A stretch of DNA of 64,000 nucleotides from Anaerobaca sp035448545 (lineage in GTDB: Bacteria; Planctomycetota; Phycisphaerae; Sedimentisphaerales; Anaerobacaceae): positions 55,487-119,486 of the forward strand of contig DAOTJE010000013.1 of NCBI GenBank assembly GCA_035448545.1. Direction: 5' to 3'. Positions 23,757 to 33,037 of the stretch are shown here, in pieces. Position 1 is the stretch's first letter. Every line of letters begins with the position of its first letter. The notes under the pieces were generated by a model. That model did not search any database, was not told the origin of the DNA, and was given only the letters and a program-made list of their open reading frames with translations. A program made the translations under genes and the position numbers.

Positions 23757-25553
23757 TCAGGCGGACTTGTGGTCCAGGAACCCTTCGAGCTTCCGTGCCC
23801 GCACCGGATGCTGGAGCTTGCGGATCGCCTTGGCTTCCACCTGCCGGACGCGCTCGCGCGTCACTTTGAAGATCCGACCGACCTCTTCCAGCGTGTAGGT
23901 GTAGCCGTCACCGATGCCGTATCGAAGCTTGATGATTTCGCGCTCGCGGTACGAGAGGGTCTTCAGGACCATGTCAATCCGCTCTTTGAGCATTTCCTGC
24001 GTTGCCGACGCCACCGGCGAATCGACGTCGTCGTCTTCGATGAAATCGCCGAAGTAGGAGTCCTCGCTGTCGCCGATGGGCCGGTCGAGGCTGATCGGGT
24101 GCTTGGAGATGTTCAGGACCCGTCGTGTTTCCTGAACGGACATGCCCACTTCGTTGGCGATCTCTTCGATCGTCGGTTCGCGACCGAGTTCCTGATGCAA
24201 GACTTTGGAGGCGCTGCGGATACGGCTCATCGTCTCGATCATGTGCACCGGGATGCGAATCGTCCGGGCATGATCGGCGATGGCCCGCGTGATCGCCTGG
24301 CGAATCCACCAGGTCGCGTAGGTGCTGAATTTGTAGCCACGACGGTATTCGTACTTGTCGACCGCGCGCATCAGGCCGGTGTTGCCCTCCTGGATCAGGT
24401 CGAGGAAACTCAGGCCGCGATTGCGATACTTCTTCGCGATCGAGACGACCAGGCGCAGGTTGGCACTGGAAAGCGTCCGTTTGGCCTCTTCGTACTGGGT
24501 GAACACACGCTCCACGGATCGGAGCTTCTTCTCGAGCAGGTCCGGCGTCTCCAGAACCAGTTCCTGCAGGCCGGCCAACTCCTGCTGGGCGGCGGTGATG
24601 TCGTCGACGGTCATCGTCTCAGTGACGCCCGTGGCGATGATCTTTTCGAGCTGACGCATCTTTTCGCAGATGCCGTGCAGCTTGACCTTCATCGGCTGAA
24701 TCCGGCTGGTGCGCAGGCTCAGCTCTTCCAGAAGCGTCGCAATCTTGCGTCGATTCCGGCGCAGGCGTCTCGCGTCGACCTTGTGTTCCTCGCTCTCGGG
24801 GTCGGCAGCAATCTTCCTGAACAGAGCCTGGTTCATATCGAGAAGCTCGGTCACCGTCTTGAGATTGGTGACCATGCGTTTGCGGATCACTCCTTTAACC
24901 GTCAAAGGGGTCGTTCCGGTCTTGATCGTACGGTCGAACGACATCGACCCGTCATAGACCTGCTGAAACAGCTCGACCGCGTTGCGGGCACAATAGTCGC
25001 ACTGGAGCATTTTGCGGCGGAACGCCATGCGGGCGATCTCAATCTTGCGGGCCAGCGAGATCTCGTCCTTTCGCGTCAGCAGCGGGATCTGCCCCATCTG
25101 GGTCAGGTACATGCGAATCGGATCGTCGATACGGCGGGAAGACTCTCCCTCGACCAGTTCCTTCTCGATGGTCTCGTCTTCTTCTTCGTGGGAATCCTCT
25201 TCCTCGGCCGGTTCGACTTCGGGCAGCTCTGCGTCCTCCTCAAACTCCTCTCCGGCCTTGTGGCCCTCGTGGGCCTCGATGTCGCTCTCGTCGATGAGAC
25301 GCACGCCCATCTCGTCCAGCGTCCCGAGAATCCGTTCGAGCCGGCTGGCGCTGACGGCATCGTCGGGCAGCGAGTCGTTCATCTCCTCGTACGTAAGGTA
25401 CCCGCGTTTCTTGCCCTTGGCGATAAGCGTCTTAATCAGTTGCTCAACATCTTGCGCCTTCGGCTCTTCCGTCGGTGGCGTACTGGTTGTCTGAGTGACT
25501 TGCGTCGGGTTCATATCTGCCGCCTTCTTGGACTTCTTTACTTTCTTCGCCAC
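23757..25553 (-). CDS. rpoD: Primary RNA polymerase sigma factor (RpoD/SigA)
   Basis: A 598-residue group 1 sigma factor. Region 1.1 is at about residues 28-80 (LIAKGKKRGYLTYEEMN), followed by an acidic linker, region 1.2 (PIRMYLTQMGQIPLLTR), and a non-conserved insert. Region 2 includes NLRLVVSIAKKYRNRG and the promoter-melting YATWWIRQAITRAIADHA, then region 3. Region 4 has REREIIKLRYG and the helix-turn-helix VTRERVRQVEAKAIRKL. The start is GTG at 25,553 with GGAG about 8 nt upstream. It follows dnaG by 158 nt on the same strand, the classic macromolecular-synthesis order without rpsU. An intrinsic terminator follows. Confidence 0.97.
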   Translation of the reverse strand: MAKKVKKSKKAADMNPTQVTQTTSTPPTEEPKAQDVEQLIKTLIAKGKKRGYLTYEEMNDSLPDDAVSASRLERILGTLDEMGVRLIDESDIEAHEGHKAGEEFEEDAELPEVEPAEEEDSHEEEDETIEKELVEGESSRRIDDPIRMYLTQMGQIPLLTRKDEISLARKIEIARMAFRRKMLQCDYCARNAVELFQQVYDGSMSFDRTIKTGTTPLTVKGVIRKRMVTNLKTVTELLDMNQALFRKIAADPESEEHKVDARRLRRNRRKIATLLEELSLRTSRIQPMKVKLHGICEKMRQLEKIIATGVTETMTVDDITAAQQELAGLQELVLETPDLLEKKLRSVERVFTQYEEAKRTLSSANLRLVVSIAKKYRNRGLSFLDLIQEGNTGLMRAVDKYEYRRGYKFSTYATWWIRQAITRAIADHARTIRIPVHMIETMSRIRSASKVLHQELGREPTIEEIANEVGMSVQETRRVLNISKHPISLDRPIGDSEDSYFGDFIEDDDVDSPVASATQEMLKERIDMVLKTLSYREREIIKLRYGIGDGYTYTLEEVGRIFKVTRERVRQVEAKAIRKLQHPVRARKLEGFLDHKSA

Positions 25554-25711
25554 AATACCGACTCCACTAAAGCCAAAGTGCTAACGTCCGCACTCATCAC
25601 CCGATTTCCACGACACCGTCGATTTCGGCGTCGGAACATCTGAATTCACGTTTGTTACGGCCGGTCCTTCGCCCCAGTTCGCGTCCCGCATCCTTACCGG
25701 ACGTGACCGAC

Positions 25712-27505
25712 TCACAGCAGGCCCAGACTATGGGGGTTCTGCCTTGGCCGACCCCTATCCCCCTCGGCGACCGCCCGGACCTCATTCCCTTCCGGATCAA
25801 GTCCCATGGTCTGAGAATCTTTTCGATATCTCCCCAACACCTCCAGCGCATCTGCCAACCGGGAAGCGTAGTTGCCCTTTTCCTCTCCGGCCGCCTGCAG
25901 CGCTACGAGCCCTTCCGCCAGGGACACCGATTCGATCCGGGCCAGCAGCCCCGGCAGCGAGAAACCGTCGTCCGACCGCAGCACATCCAACAACACCGCG
26001 GCGATCTGTCGCAGGGCCGGGACGCTGAACAGGGACTCGGAAATCTCCTCCCGGCGACCAGGAAACAGAGCAGGCTCGTTCAACAGCACTTCGATCACCT
26101 CTCGCTGCGCCGCGGCGTCCACGCCCCGGCCCCAGTCGATGGGCTCCGTTCCATCCCGACGATCGCCATCGGATTTCATTGTTTTCGAGACCCGCCCCAT
26201 CCGCCGGCTCAGATCCGCATTGATCTCCCGGGGCGTCAGGCCGATGATCTTCGAGAGCTTGTTGACGATCAGACCACTGTCCAGCACGGGAATGTTGTTC
26301 GCCGCCAGTCCCGTCGCCACAGCCTGGAGGAACTCGTTCAAAGCCGTCCTGCGGCTGGCGAGCGAGTCGTCGCTCTCGAAAGCCGCCCGCAGTCGGTCCC
26401 ACTTGAACTGCAGCACGTCGGTGGCCCCCTCAACAATCCGCTGGAAGGCTTCCTTGCCCGCCACGAGGAGGAAATCGCACGGGTCTTTGCCCTCCGGAAC
26501 GAATCCCAGCTTGATATCGAGTCGCTGCGAGAGGCACACCTCCAGGGCCCGATTGGCCGCCTCCACCCCGGCGATGTCGCTGTCGTACACCAGGACGACG
26601 CGCTTGGCGTAACGCCGCAACGTCCGGCCGTGGCCCGTCGTAAAACTCGTGCCCAGAGTTGCGACCACGTTCGTGCAACCAAACTGATGGGCCATGATCA
26701 CGTCGGTGTAGCCCTCGACAACCACTGCGGTCCCCGTCATGCCAATCTGATGACGGGCCTGTTCGAGACCGTAGAGCGTATGACTCTTGTCGAACAGCGG
26801 TGTGGTCGGAGAGTTAATATACTTGGCTCCCGCCTCGCCGAGCGTGCGCCCGCCAAACCCGATGAAACGTCCCGTCGCGTCGGTGATGGGGAACATCAGA
26901 CGGTGGACGAACTTGTCCTGACCGGTACCGGTCACCAGACCGCCCTGCTCCAGCAGCCACAACGGGACCTTGGCACCCGCCGCTTTCGCCAACGCATCGA
27001 CGGCATTCGGAGCCACGCCCAGGTTCCACCGAGCGATGCTCTCGGCCGAAATCTTGCGTGCGGCCAGATAATCCCGCGCCACCTTGCCGCGTTCCGGATC
27101 GTTCAGACACTGCTGGAAGAATTTCGCCGCCCAGGCGTTCACCCGGGCCAACAGATTCGGATCCACATCCGAACCCGCCTTGTGACGCTCCCGCGTTGCA
27201 GACCGCCGAGACGTCACCTCGATGCCGGCGCGCTCGGCCAGACGTTCCACCGCCTGCGGAAAGGTCAGGTTCTCGCGCATCTGGATGAACTTGATTACGT
27301 CCCCGCCGGCGCCGCACGCGAAGCACTTGAAGATCTGCTTGGACGGGCTGACGGACATACTGGGCCGATGGTCTTCGTGGAATGGACACAGTCCCACCAT
27401 CTCTCGACCCTTCCGCTTGAGACTGACGTGTTCGGCCACCACGTCGACAATGTCATTTGCCTGCTGCACCCGGCTGATCGCCGCGTGATCGAAAATCCCT
27501 GCCAT
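25712..27505 (-). CDS. dnaG: DNA primase
   Basis: A 597-residue replication primase that makes RNA primers at the fork. The CHC2 zinc ribbon uses C40, H43, C61 and C64 (CPFHEDHRP...CFAC). The polymerase domain contains YINSPTTPLFDKSHTLYGL (229-247) and the TOPRIM acids E264 (VVEGYTDV), D308 and D310 (VLVYDSDIAG). The C-terminal 150 residues are the variable helicase-binding part. The ATG at 27,505 begins MAGIFDHAAISRVQ, as in the family. Transcribed with rpoD. Confidence 0.97.
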   Translation of the reverse strand: MAGIFDHAAISRVQQANDIVDVVAEHVSLKRKGREMVGLCPFHEDHRPSMSVSPSKQIFKCFACGAGGDVIKFIQMRENLTFPQAVERLAERAGIEVTSRRSATRERHKAGSDVDPNLLARVNAWAAKFFQQCLNDPERGKVARDYLAARKISAESIARWNLGVAPNAVDALAKAAGAKVPLWLLEQGGLVTGTGQDKFVHRLMFPITDATGRFIGFGGRTLGEAGAKYINSPTTPLFDKSHTLYGLEQARHQIGMTGTAVVVEGYTDVIMAHQFGCTNVVATLGTSFTTGHGRTLRRYAKRVVLVYDSDIAGVEAANRALEVCLSQRLDIKLGFVPEGKDPCDFLLVAGKEAFQRIVEGATDVLQFKWDRLRAAFESDDSLASRRTALNEFLQAVATGLAANNIPVLDSGLIVNKLSKIIGLTPREINADLSRRMGRVSKTMKSDGDRRDGTEPIDWGRGVDAAAQREVIEVLLNEPALFPGRREEISESLFSVPALRQIAAVLLDVLRSDDGFSLPGLLARIESVSLAEGLVALQAAGEEKGNYASRLADALEVLGRYRKDSQTMGLDPEGNEVRAVAEGDRGRPRQNPHSLGLL

Positions 27506-27620
27506 CAGTGCCTACGCACATCCTTCCTGAAGCGCTGTTTTGCTCTGGAAAATCCTCCACCCCGTCGAGGCCACGGGTAGAGATAAGAGCCCGCCTCAAT
27601 GGTTCCAGAGGCGTGGCTAT

Positions 27621-27651
27621 TAAATAGGGGTCCGATGCGGGCAAAAGTCAA
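27621..27651 (-). promoter_or_regulatory. Weak candidate dnaG promoter
   Basis: On the minus strand TTGACT (27,651-27,646), a 19-nt spacer and TATTTA (27,626-27,621). The -35 box is good, but the spacer is 2 nt longer than the optimum. Confidence 0.35.
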
Positions 27652-27797
27652 ATGATGGGCAAGAAACGGCCCCTTCTGCACTGAGAAACGCCACCGAAAA
27701 CACTTTTGGACACTTAGCAAAAAGAGACGCAGGTCCGATATATGGCGGTCTGGAACGGCAGAATCCACTCCTCCTATCCCGCCCGCCTATCCCACTG

Positions 27798-28586
27798 TCA
27801 CACATCGGCCGCCAGTGGCAGACCGAAGAAATAAATAGCAGCCTGCGTGCTTTGCCGGGCGAATTCGTCGATGGAAAGCCCCTTCAGTTCCGCAAGGAAG
27901 CGGGCGGTATGGAGCATCAGGGCCGGCTCGTTCGGCTTCTGACCGCGGACGGGTTCCGGCGACATATACGGGCAGTCCGTCTCGACCATGAGTCGGTCCG
28001 CAGGCACCGCCTGGGCTGCCTCGCGGGCGGTCCGGGCGTTCTTGAAGGTGACCACCCCGGTAAACGAAACGTAGTACCCCCTTTCCAGAAGCTGCCTGGC
28101 CTGGTCGGCGGAACCACTGAAACAGTGGAAAACCACGCCCTTGAGCCCATTTCCCAGCCGATCGAGGATCTCAAGCGTCTCGTCGAACGCGTTGCGTGAG
28201 TGAACTATGACAGGCAGGCCCGATTCCTTCGCCATGTCCAAATGATCGGCAAAGACCCGCTTCTGGTCGGGCTGCTTCGAGAAGTTGTAGTGGAAGTCCA
28301 GGCCGGTCTCGCCGATGGCGACGACCCTGTCGTTTCGGGCAAGCTCCTTCAGTTCGGCGATCGCCGCATCGTCGGCGTCCTTGGCATCGTGCGGGTGGAT
28401 CCCCACCGAAGCGTAGAGGTTCTCGTGCCGGCCGGCCAGCTCAACCGCCTTGCGGCTGTCCGCCAGGCTTGTCCCGACGGTGATCCAGGCGGCCACCCCC
28501 GCCTGCCGGCTCCGCTCCAGCACCGCCGGCACATCATCCGCCAGGGGCTCAAACGTCAAATGACAATGCGTGTCGATCAATCTCAT
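27798..28586 (-). CDS. tatD: TatD-family metal-dependent deoxyribonuclease
   Basis: A 262-residue TIM-barrel hydrolase. Metal and catalytic residues are all present: H7 and H9 in IDTHCH, E93 in IGETGLDFHY, H129 in VIVHSR, H154 in VFHCFSG and D205 in ETDCPY. TatD proteins are 3'-5' DNases linked to DNA repair and recycling, and despite the name are not needed for Tat export. The length is standard. It stands between dnaG and yraN, each separately spaced. Confidence 0.94.
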   Translation of the reverse strand: MRLIDTHCHLTFEPLADDVPAVLERSRQAGVAAWITVGTSLADSRKAVELAGRHENLYASVGIHPHDAKDADDAAIAELKELARNDRVVAIGETGLDFHYNFSKQPDQKRVFADHLDMAKESGLPVIVHSRNAFDETLEILDRLGNGLKGVVFHCFSGSADQARQLLERGYYVSFTGVVTFKNARTAREAAQAVPADRLMVETDCPYMSPEPVRGQKPNEPALMLHTARFLAELKGLSIDEFARQSTQAAIYFFGLPLAADV

Positions 28587-28695
28587 GCCAGGCGCCGCTT
28601 CGATTCACCAAACCGATGGCGTAGTTCCGATGCGAGAACCACGATCAGCAGCACGGCATCTTAGCAGATCAAGGGAACAACCGCACCCTTTCATT

Positions 28696-29088
28696 TCATG
28701 CGATGAAGGCGTTTTCGTAGTGGCGGATTTTGGGGGGGCCGGAATCACCTATGACAATGGTTATGACGTCGAAGCGGTAGATTCGGTCCTGGATTTCGTG
28801 GCAGGCGAGGAAGTAGCGGGCGGCCCGTCTGACCCGACCCTTCTTGCCGGGGGTGATCATCGCCTCGGCGGGAGCGAACTGCTCGCCGGCGCGGGTCTTG
28901 ACCTCCACGAACACGATGACGCCGTCGGGATCGACCATCACCAGGTCCAGTTCGCCGGTTCGGCAGGAGAAGTTGCGCGCCAGGGTCCTGAACCCTTTGC
29001 CCTTCAGGAACCGCTCGCTTCGTTTCTCGCCCCATCGGCCGAGTCTGGCCCGGTCGGCCAGCAACCTGCGTCGATTGAACAACACCAC
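28696..29088 (-). CDS. yraN: YraN/UPF0102 nuclease-like protein
   Basis: About 130 residues. The core LGRWGEKRSERFLKGKGF, RNFSCRTGELDLVMVD and VFVEVKTRAGEQFAPAEA gives the E-x(n)-D-x(n)-E-V-K pattern of the Holliday-junction-resolvase-like nuclease fold. No ATG lies near the expected start. GTG codons at 29,088 and 29,085, after GGGGG, are the best candidates, and a TTG at 29,151 is another. The much longer open frame to 29,385 overlaps rplS and its terminator and is not used. Its exact role is unknown in all bacteria; it commonly lies next to rplS-rnhB, as here. Confidence 0.85.
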   Translation of the reverse strand: MVLFNRRRLLADRARLGRWGEKRSERFLKGKGFRTLARNFSCRTGELDLVMVDPDGVIVFVEVKTRAGEQFAPAEAMITPGKKGRVRRAARYFLACHEIQDRIYRFDVITIVIGDSGPPKIRHYENAFIA

Positions 29089-29149
29089 GTCAGATGCCCC
29101 CGCTTCGGAGCCCTTGCCGCACGCATCAAGAAAACGCCTGTGCGCCGCC

Positions 29150-29177
29150 AAGAGAAAAGGCCGCAAGGATTGCGGCC
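29150..29177 (-). terminator. rplS intrinsic terminator
   Basis: GGCCGCAA, loop GGA/TCC, then TTGCGGCC: eight perfect pairs at 29,159-29,177. On the minus strand it is followed by TTTTCTC. It lies between rplS and yraN, so yraN needs readthrough or its own start. Confidence 0.85.
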
Positions 29178-29227
29178 TCCCGTTGCCGGTCGTTGTGCCG
29201 AACGCCCGCACAGCGGGCCTGCGGTCC

Positions 29228-29596
29228 CTACTTCGCGACGGTGTGCTTGCTGTGGCGCTGGGCCAGCTTGACCGCCTTGCCGGTGCGGCCTCGCAGGTAG
29301 TACAGCTTGGCCCGGCAGGCCTTTCCGCTGCGAATCGGACGGATATCCAGCACATTGGGCGAGTGAAGCGGGAACTTCCGCTCAACGCCCTCGTTGTTCA
29401 CGATCCGCCGGACCGTGAAGGTCTCGTTGATGCCCCTCCCTTGCCGGGCAATGACCGTACCGGTGAAAATCTGCGTGCGAACCTTGTCGCCCTCCTTGAT
29501 CCGGCAGTGAACATCCACCGTATCGCCCACCTCGAAGTGTGGACGGACATTCTTCAGGCTCTTGCTCTCAACGTAATCAAGTATTTCAGTCTTCAC
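29228..29596 (-). CDS. rplS: 50S ribosomal protein L19
   Basis: A 122-residue ribosomal protein at the 30S-50S interface. The sequence contains the L19 hallmarks FEVGDTVDVHCRIKEGDK, RTQIFTGTVIARQGRG, NETFTVRRI, GVERKFPLHSP and the basic end KAKLYYLRGRTGKAV-like (here RAKLYYLRGRTGKAVKL). The start is GTG at 29,596 with AAGGAG 8 nt upstream. It is separate from rpsP/trmD, its usual partners, which are not in the window. It has its own promoter and terminator. Confidence 0.97.
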   Translation of the reverse strand: MKTEILDYVESKSLKNVRPHFEVGDTVDVHCRIKEGDKVRTQIFTGTVIARQGRGINETFTVRRIVNNEGVERKFPLHSPNVLDIRPIRSGKACRAKLYYLRGRTGKAVKLAQRHSKHTVAK

Positions 29597-29646
29597 CGAA
29601 CCGTCTCCTTGAGAAGATCATTTACCGGCCCTGCATGAAAACCTGT

Positions 29647-29675
29647 ACTATACGGATCGACCGAATTCGAGGCAA
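29647..29675 (-). promoter_or_regulatory. rplS promoter
   Basis: On the minus strand TTGCCT (29,675-29,670), exactly 17 nt, then TATAGT (29,652-29,647). The predicted leader is about 45 nt. Confidence 0.72.
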
Positions 29676-29817
29676 GCATTTTTTATGCCCTCCTGGCGAG
29701 ATATTCGAACGCGGCCATCGGCTGCAATCGGCCGGCCCGGCCCCAAAAAGGCCCGGCGGCAGGCCCATGCCCAGGACCGCAACAGGCCCTCTGCCTTGGA
29801 AACTTGCCGGCGAGCGT

Positions 29818-29846
29818 TTGAATTCCGCCGGAAACCGTGGTATTCT
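29818..29846 (+). promoter_or_regulatory. Candidate promoter of the purF-like gene
   Basis: TTGAAT at 29,818-29,823, a 17-nt spacer and TATTCT at 29,841-29,846. The transcript would start about 75 nt before the ATG. Confidence 0.55.
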
Positions 29847-29927
29847 GGAGCTACAGAACAGCCGGAGCCACTGCCGGGAGGACACGGCCAGCCGGCTCCG
29901 CACCTCGATTCAAACGGGAGATTTTGA

Positions 29928-31427
29928 ATGAGCGGTCTCTTTGGCGTCGTCTCGGAGACGAATTGCAGCGAAACCCTCTTCTACGGCACCGATTACCACT
30001 CCCACCTGGGTACGGAATTCGGCGGTCTGGCCGTCCTGGGCGACGAGTTCTCGCGACGGATTCACGACCTGAGCCAAAGCCAGTTCAAATCGAAGTTCTT
30101 CGATGACTGCCGGCAGATGACCGGCACCAAGGGAATCGGGGTCATCAGCGCCGCCGAGGAACAACCCATCTACCTGAACTCGCGGTTCGGACCATTCTGC
30201 CTGGCCACCGCCGGCATGGTGGAGAACGCCGAGGAGTTGGCCGCCCAGCTTCTGCGCAAGGGCATCTCGTTTTCCGAGGTCGGCCGCAAAGGGGTCAACA
30301 CCACCGAACTGATCGGCAAACTCATCAACCAAGGTGCCGACCTGGTCGACGGTATCGAGAGGATGTTCGCCGTCATCGAAGGGTCATGTTCCCTGCTGCT
30401 GCTGACCCGCGCGGGCATCTACGTCGCCAGGGACCGGTTCGGTTATACCCCGCTGGTGGTGGGTCGAAGCCAGGGTTCCTGGGCGGTGACCAGTGAATCC
30501 AGCGCGTTTCCCAACCTCGGGTTCCAGACCGTCAAGTACGTCGAGCCGGGCGAAATCCTCCTGGTCAGCGAAGACGGCATCGTACAGCGCAAACCCGGGC
30601 GCAAGCGTCCCGTCCAGGTGTGCACGTTTCTGTGGATTTACACGGGCTTTCCGGCCTCCAGCTACGATGGGATCAACGTCGAGGTGGTCCGCGAGCGGAG
30701 CGGCTGTCTGCTGGCCAAACGGGACGGCGACATCGGCGCCGACATGGTCTGCGGCGTCCCCGATTCGGGTCTGGCCCACGGGCTGGGCTACGCAATGGAA
30801 TCGGGCAAACCGTTCCGCCGGCCCCTGGTCAAGTACACGCCGGGGTACGGACGCAGCTACACGCCCCCTTCTCAGAAGACGCGGGACCTGATCGCCCGAA
30901 TGAAGCTGATCCCCATCAAAGAGGTCATCGAGGGCCACAGTATCGTCCTCTGTGAGGATTCCATCGTCCGGGGGACGCAACTGCGGAACTACGCGATCCA
31001 GAAGCTCTGGGACTGCGGCGCCCGCGAGGTGCACGTGCGGGCGGCATGCCCGCCCCTGCTGTTCCCCTGCCGCTTCAACCTCTCGACCCGCTCGATCGAC
31101 GAACTGGCCGCCCGCAAGGCCATCCGCCGGATCGAAGGGCACGACATCGTGGATGTCTCGGCCTACATCGATCCGACCAGCGACAAGTACAAGCAGATGG
31201 TCGAGGTGGTCCGCCAGGACCTCGGCGTCACGACGCTACGCTACCAGACGGTGGACGACATGGTCGAGGCCATCGGCAAACCCAAGCATCAGCTCTGCCT
31301 GTACTGCTGGACCGGCCAGTGCCCCGAGTCCGCCTGCCGACGCAGCGCGATCGACATCGTCGCCACGAAGAAGCGATCTCGCAAGACCAGCCCCGCCGAT
31401 GACTCGGTTCAGCAGCAGCTATGGTAA
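29928..31427 (+). CDS. PurF-like amidophosphoribosyltransferase lacking the glutaminase nucleophile
   Basis: A 499-residue homologue of glutamine PRPP amidotransferase, first step of purine synthesis. The phosphoribosyltransferase half is good: VCGVPDSGLAHGLGYA, TPPSQKTRDLIARMKLIPI and the PRPP loop VLCEDSIVRGTQLR. Cysteines placed like the four Bacillus-type [4Fe-4S] ligands remain (VCTFLW, FPCRFN, CLYC). The protein begins Met-Ser-Gly-Leu-Phe-Gly, so the catalytic Cys1 of class II amidotransferases is Ser, and the usual HNGN stretch reads TAGM. An in-frame TGA directly before the ATG plus a GGGAG box fix this start. It may be ammonia-dependent or have another role. Confidence 0.88.
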   Translation: MSGLFGVVSETNCSETLFYGTDYHSHLGTEFGGLAVLGDEFSRRIHDLSQSQFKSKFFDDCRQMTGTKGIGVISAAEEQPIYLNSRFGPFCLATAGMVENAEELAAQLLRKGISFSEVGRKGVNTTELIGKLINQGADLVDGIERMFAVIEGSCSLLLLTRAGIYVARDRFGYTPLVVGRSQGSWAVTSESSAFPNLGFQTVKYVEPGEILLVSEDGIVQRKPGRKRPVQVCTFLWIYTGFPASSYDGINVEVVRERSGCLLAKRDGDIGADMVCGVPDSGLAHGLGYAMESGKPFRRPLVKYTPGYGRSYTPPSQKTRDLIARMKLIPIKEVIEGHSIVLCEDSIVRGTQLRNYAIQKLWDCGAREVHVRAACPPLLFPCRFNLSTRSIDELAARKAIRRIEGHDIVDVSAYIDPTSDKYKQMVEVVRQDLGVTTLRYQTVDDMVEAIGKPKHQLCLYCWTGQCPESACRRSAIDIVATKKRSRKTSPADDSVQQQLW

Positions 31428-31487
31428 GACGCCCTCGATTCCCCAGATGACATCGCTGCTCAGTCCATCCATCTGAGGAGGCCACAC

Positions 31488-33023
31488 ATGACACCGATCC
31501 ACAGTACGAGACGTCAATTCCTGAAAGCCGTGGGCGCGACCGCCGCCGCGTGGAGCATTCCATCGGCCCCTGCGGCCGAGACCTCCAACGCGATCGTCGT
31601 CGACCCCACGCCGCGATTCGAGCTGTCGCCGTACCTGTACATGCAGTTCATGGAGCCGTTGGGCACCACCGACGGGTCGGTGGCCGCTGCCTGGGACTTC
31701 GGGCACGACTGCTGGCGGCAGGACGTGATCGAGGTGACGCGCCGGCTGGCTCCCACGATGATGCGTTGGGGCGGCTGTTTCAGCTCCTACTACCGGTGGA
31801 AGGAAGCGGTCGGGCCGCGCGACAAGCGAATCCCGATGCTCAATATGTGCTGGGGCGGCCTGGACAGCGGGCAGGTCGGCACGGTCGAGTTCGTGGACTT
31901 CTGCCGGCAGGTGGAGGCCGAGCCGCTGATGTGCGTGAACTTTGAATCGGACGGCCGCAAGTACTGGCAGCAAGACCCCAAAGGCAGCATCCGCACCGCC
32001 GGGCCGGAGGAAGCAGCCGAGTGGGTGCGCTACTGCAACGATCCCGACGACCGGCTGCGACGCTCGCACGGAATCGAAAAGCCCTGCCCGATCCGCATGT
32101 GGCAGCTCGGCAACGAGACTTCGTACGACCGCGACGGCTACGATTGCGAGACGGCCGCCCGGCGAACCATCGCCTTCGCCAAGGCGATGCGGCAGGCCGA
32201 CCCCACGCTGACGCTGATCGGCTGGGGCGACAGCGGCTGGGCCAAACGAATGCTCGAAATCGCCGGCGAGCACCTTCAGTACATCGCTTTTCACCACATG
32301 TTCAACCCCGACGAGGGCCAAGCCGATTCGCCCCTGCGCGACACGGAATACCGCAAGGACCCCGCGCGGACTTGGGAGCACCTGATGAACGCCCACGAGA
32401 TTCACGACGCCCGCATCCGCTGGATGCGCGAGCAGGTGGGCGACGACCCGACGCCGCTGGCGATGACGGAATGCCATTTCGCCCTGCCCGGCCGCAACCG
32501 GTGTGAGGTCCTCTCGAGCTGGGCCGCCGGCGTGGCCAACGCCCGCCTGCTGAACGTCCATGAGCGGCACGGCGACCGGCTCAAGATCGCGACGCTGGCC
32601 GACTTCTGCGGGACACGCTGGCAGGTCAATGCGGTCATGATTCCCGTGCCCGGCGGCCAGTCCTTCCTGATGCCGGTGGCGCGGGTGATGTGCCTGTACC
32701 GCCACCACACGGGCGACGAGGCGGTCGATGTCACGCGGACGCCGGACGGGCTCGACGTCACCGCCAGCCGGCGGGCCAGCCGCCTGTTCCTGCACGTGGT
32801 CAATACGAACCGCCGGCAATCCGTATCGACGCAGATCGCCGTCGCCGGGATGCGGATCACCTCGGGCCAGGTCTTCGAGCTGGCCGGCGATCCGGAACAC
32901 GAGATCATCCGGGATGAGCCCAACGGCGTGGTCCTCTCGGAGAAGGCGCTGCCGCAGGACGGACGCTGGAGCTTCCCGGCGGCATCCGTCTCGGCGGTGG
33001 AACTGGACGTTCAGACGGCGTGA
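31488..33023 (+). CDS. Tat-exported GH51-like arabinofuranosidase-type glycosidase
   Basis: A 511-residue protein with a perfect AGGAGG box 6 nt before the ATG. The N-terminus RRQFLKAVGATAAAW is a twin-arginine signal. The barrel follows the GH51 pattern: MMRWGGCFSSYYRWKEAVGP, VEFVDFCRQVEAEPLMCVNF, MWQLGNETSYD with probable acid/base E210, FHHMF, and MTECHF with probable nucleophile E328. A C-terminal beta-sandwich follows. Specificity is not certain and related clan GH-A families remain possible. The next gene, another Tat-exported hydrolase, starts 15 nt later and is surely co-transcribed. Confidence 0.82.
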   Translation: MTPIHSTRRQFLKAVGATAAAWSIPSAPAAETSNAIVVDPTPRFELSPYLYMQFMEPLGTTDGSVAAAWDFGHDCWRQDVIEVTRRLAPTMMRWGGCFSSYYRWKEAVGPRDKRIPMLNMCWGGLDSGQVGTVEFVDFCRQVEAEPLMCVNFESDGRKYWQQDPKGSIRTAGPEEAAEWVRYCNDPDDRLRRSHGIEKPCPIRMWQLGNETSYDRDGYDCETAARRTIAFAKAMRQADPTLTLIGWGDSGWAKRMLEIAGEHLQYIAFHHMFNPDEGQADSPLRDTEYRKDPARTWEHLMNAHEIHDARIRWMREQVGDDPTPLAMTECHFALPGRNRCEVLSSWAAGVANARLLNVHERHGDRLKIATLADFCGTRWQVNAVMIPVPGGQSFLMPVARVMCLYRHHTGDEAVDVTRTPDGLDVTASRRASRLFLHVVNTNRRQSVSTQIAVAGMRITSGQVFELAGDPEHEIIRDEPNGVVLSEKALPQDGRWSFPAASVSAVELDVQTA

Positions 33024-33037
33024 CAGGAGCGACCGCC

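Noticed and set aside
28696..29385. YraN reading frame extended to 229 codons
   Set aside because: The extra N-terminal part overlaps rplS and its intrinsic terminator and has no YraN similarity. The start was placed near 29,088.
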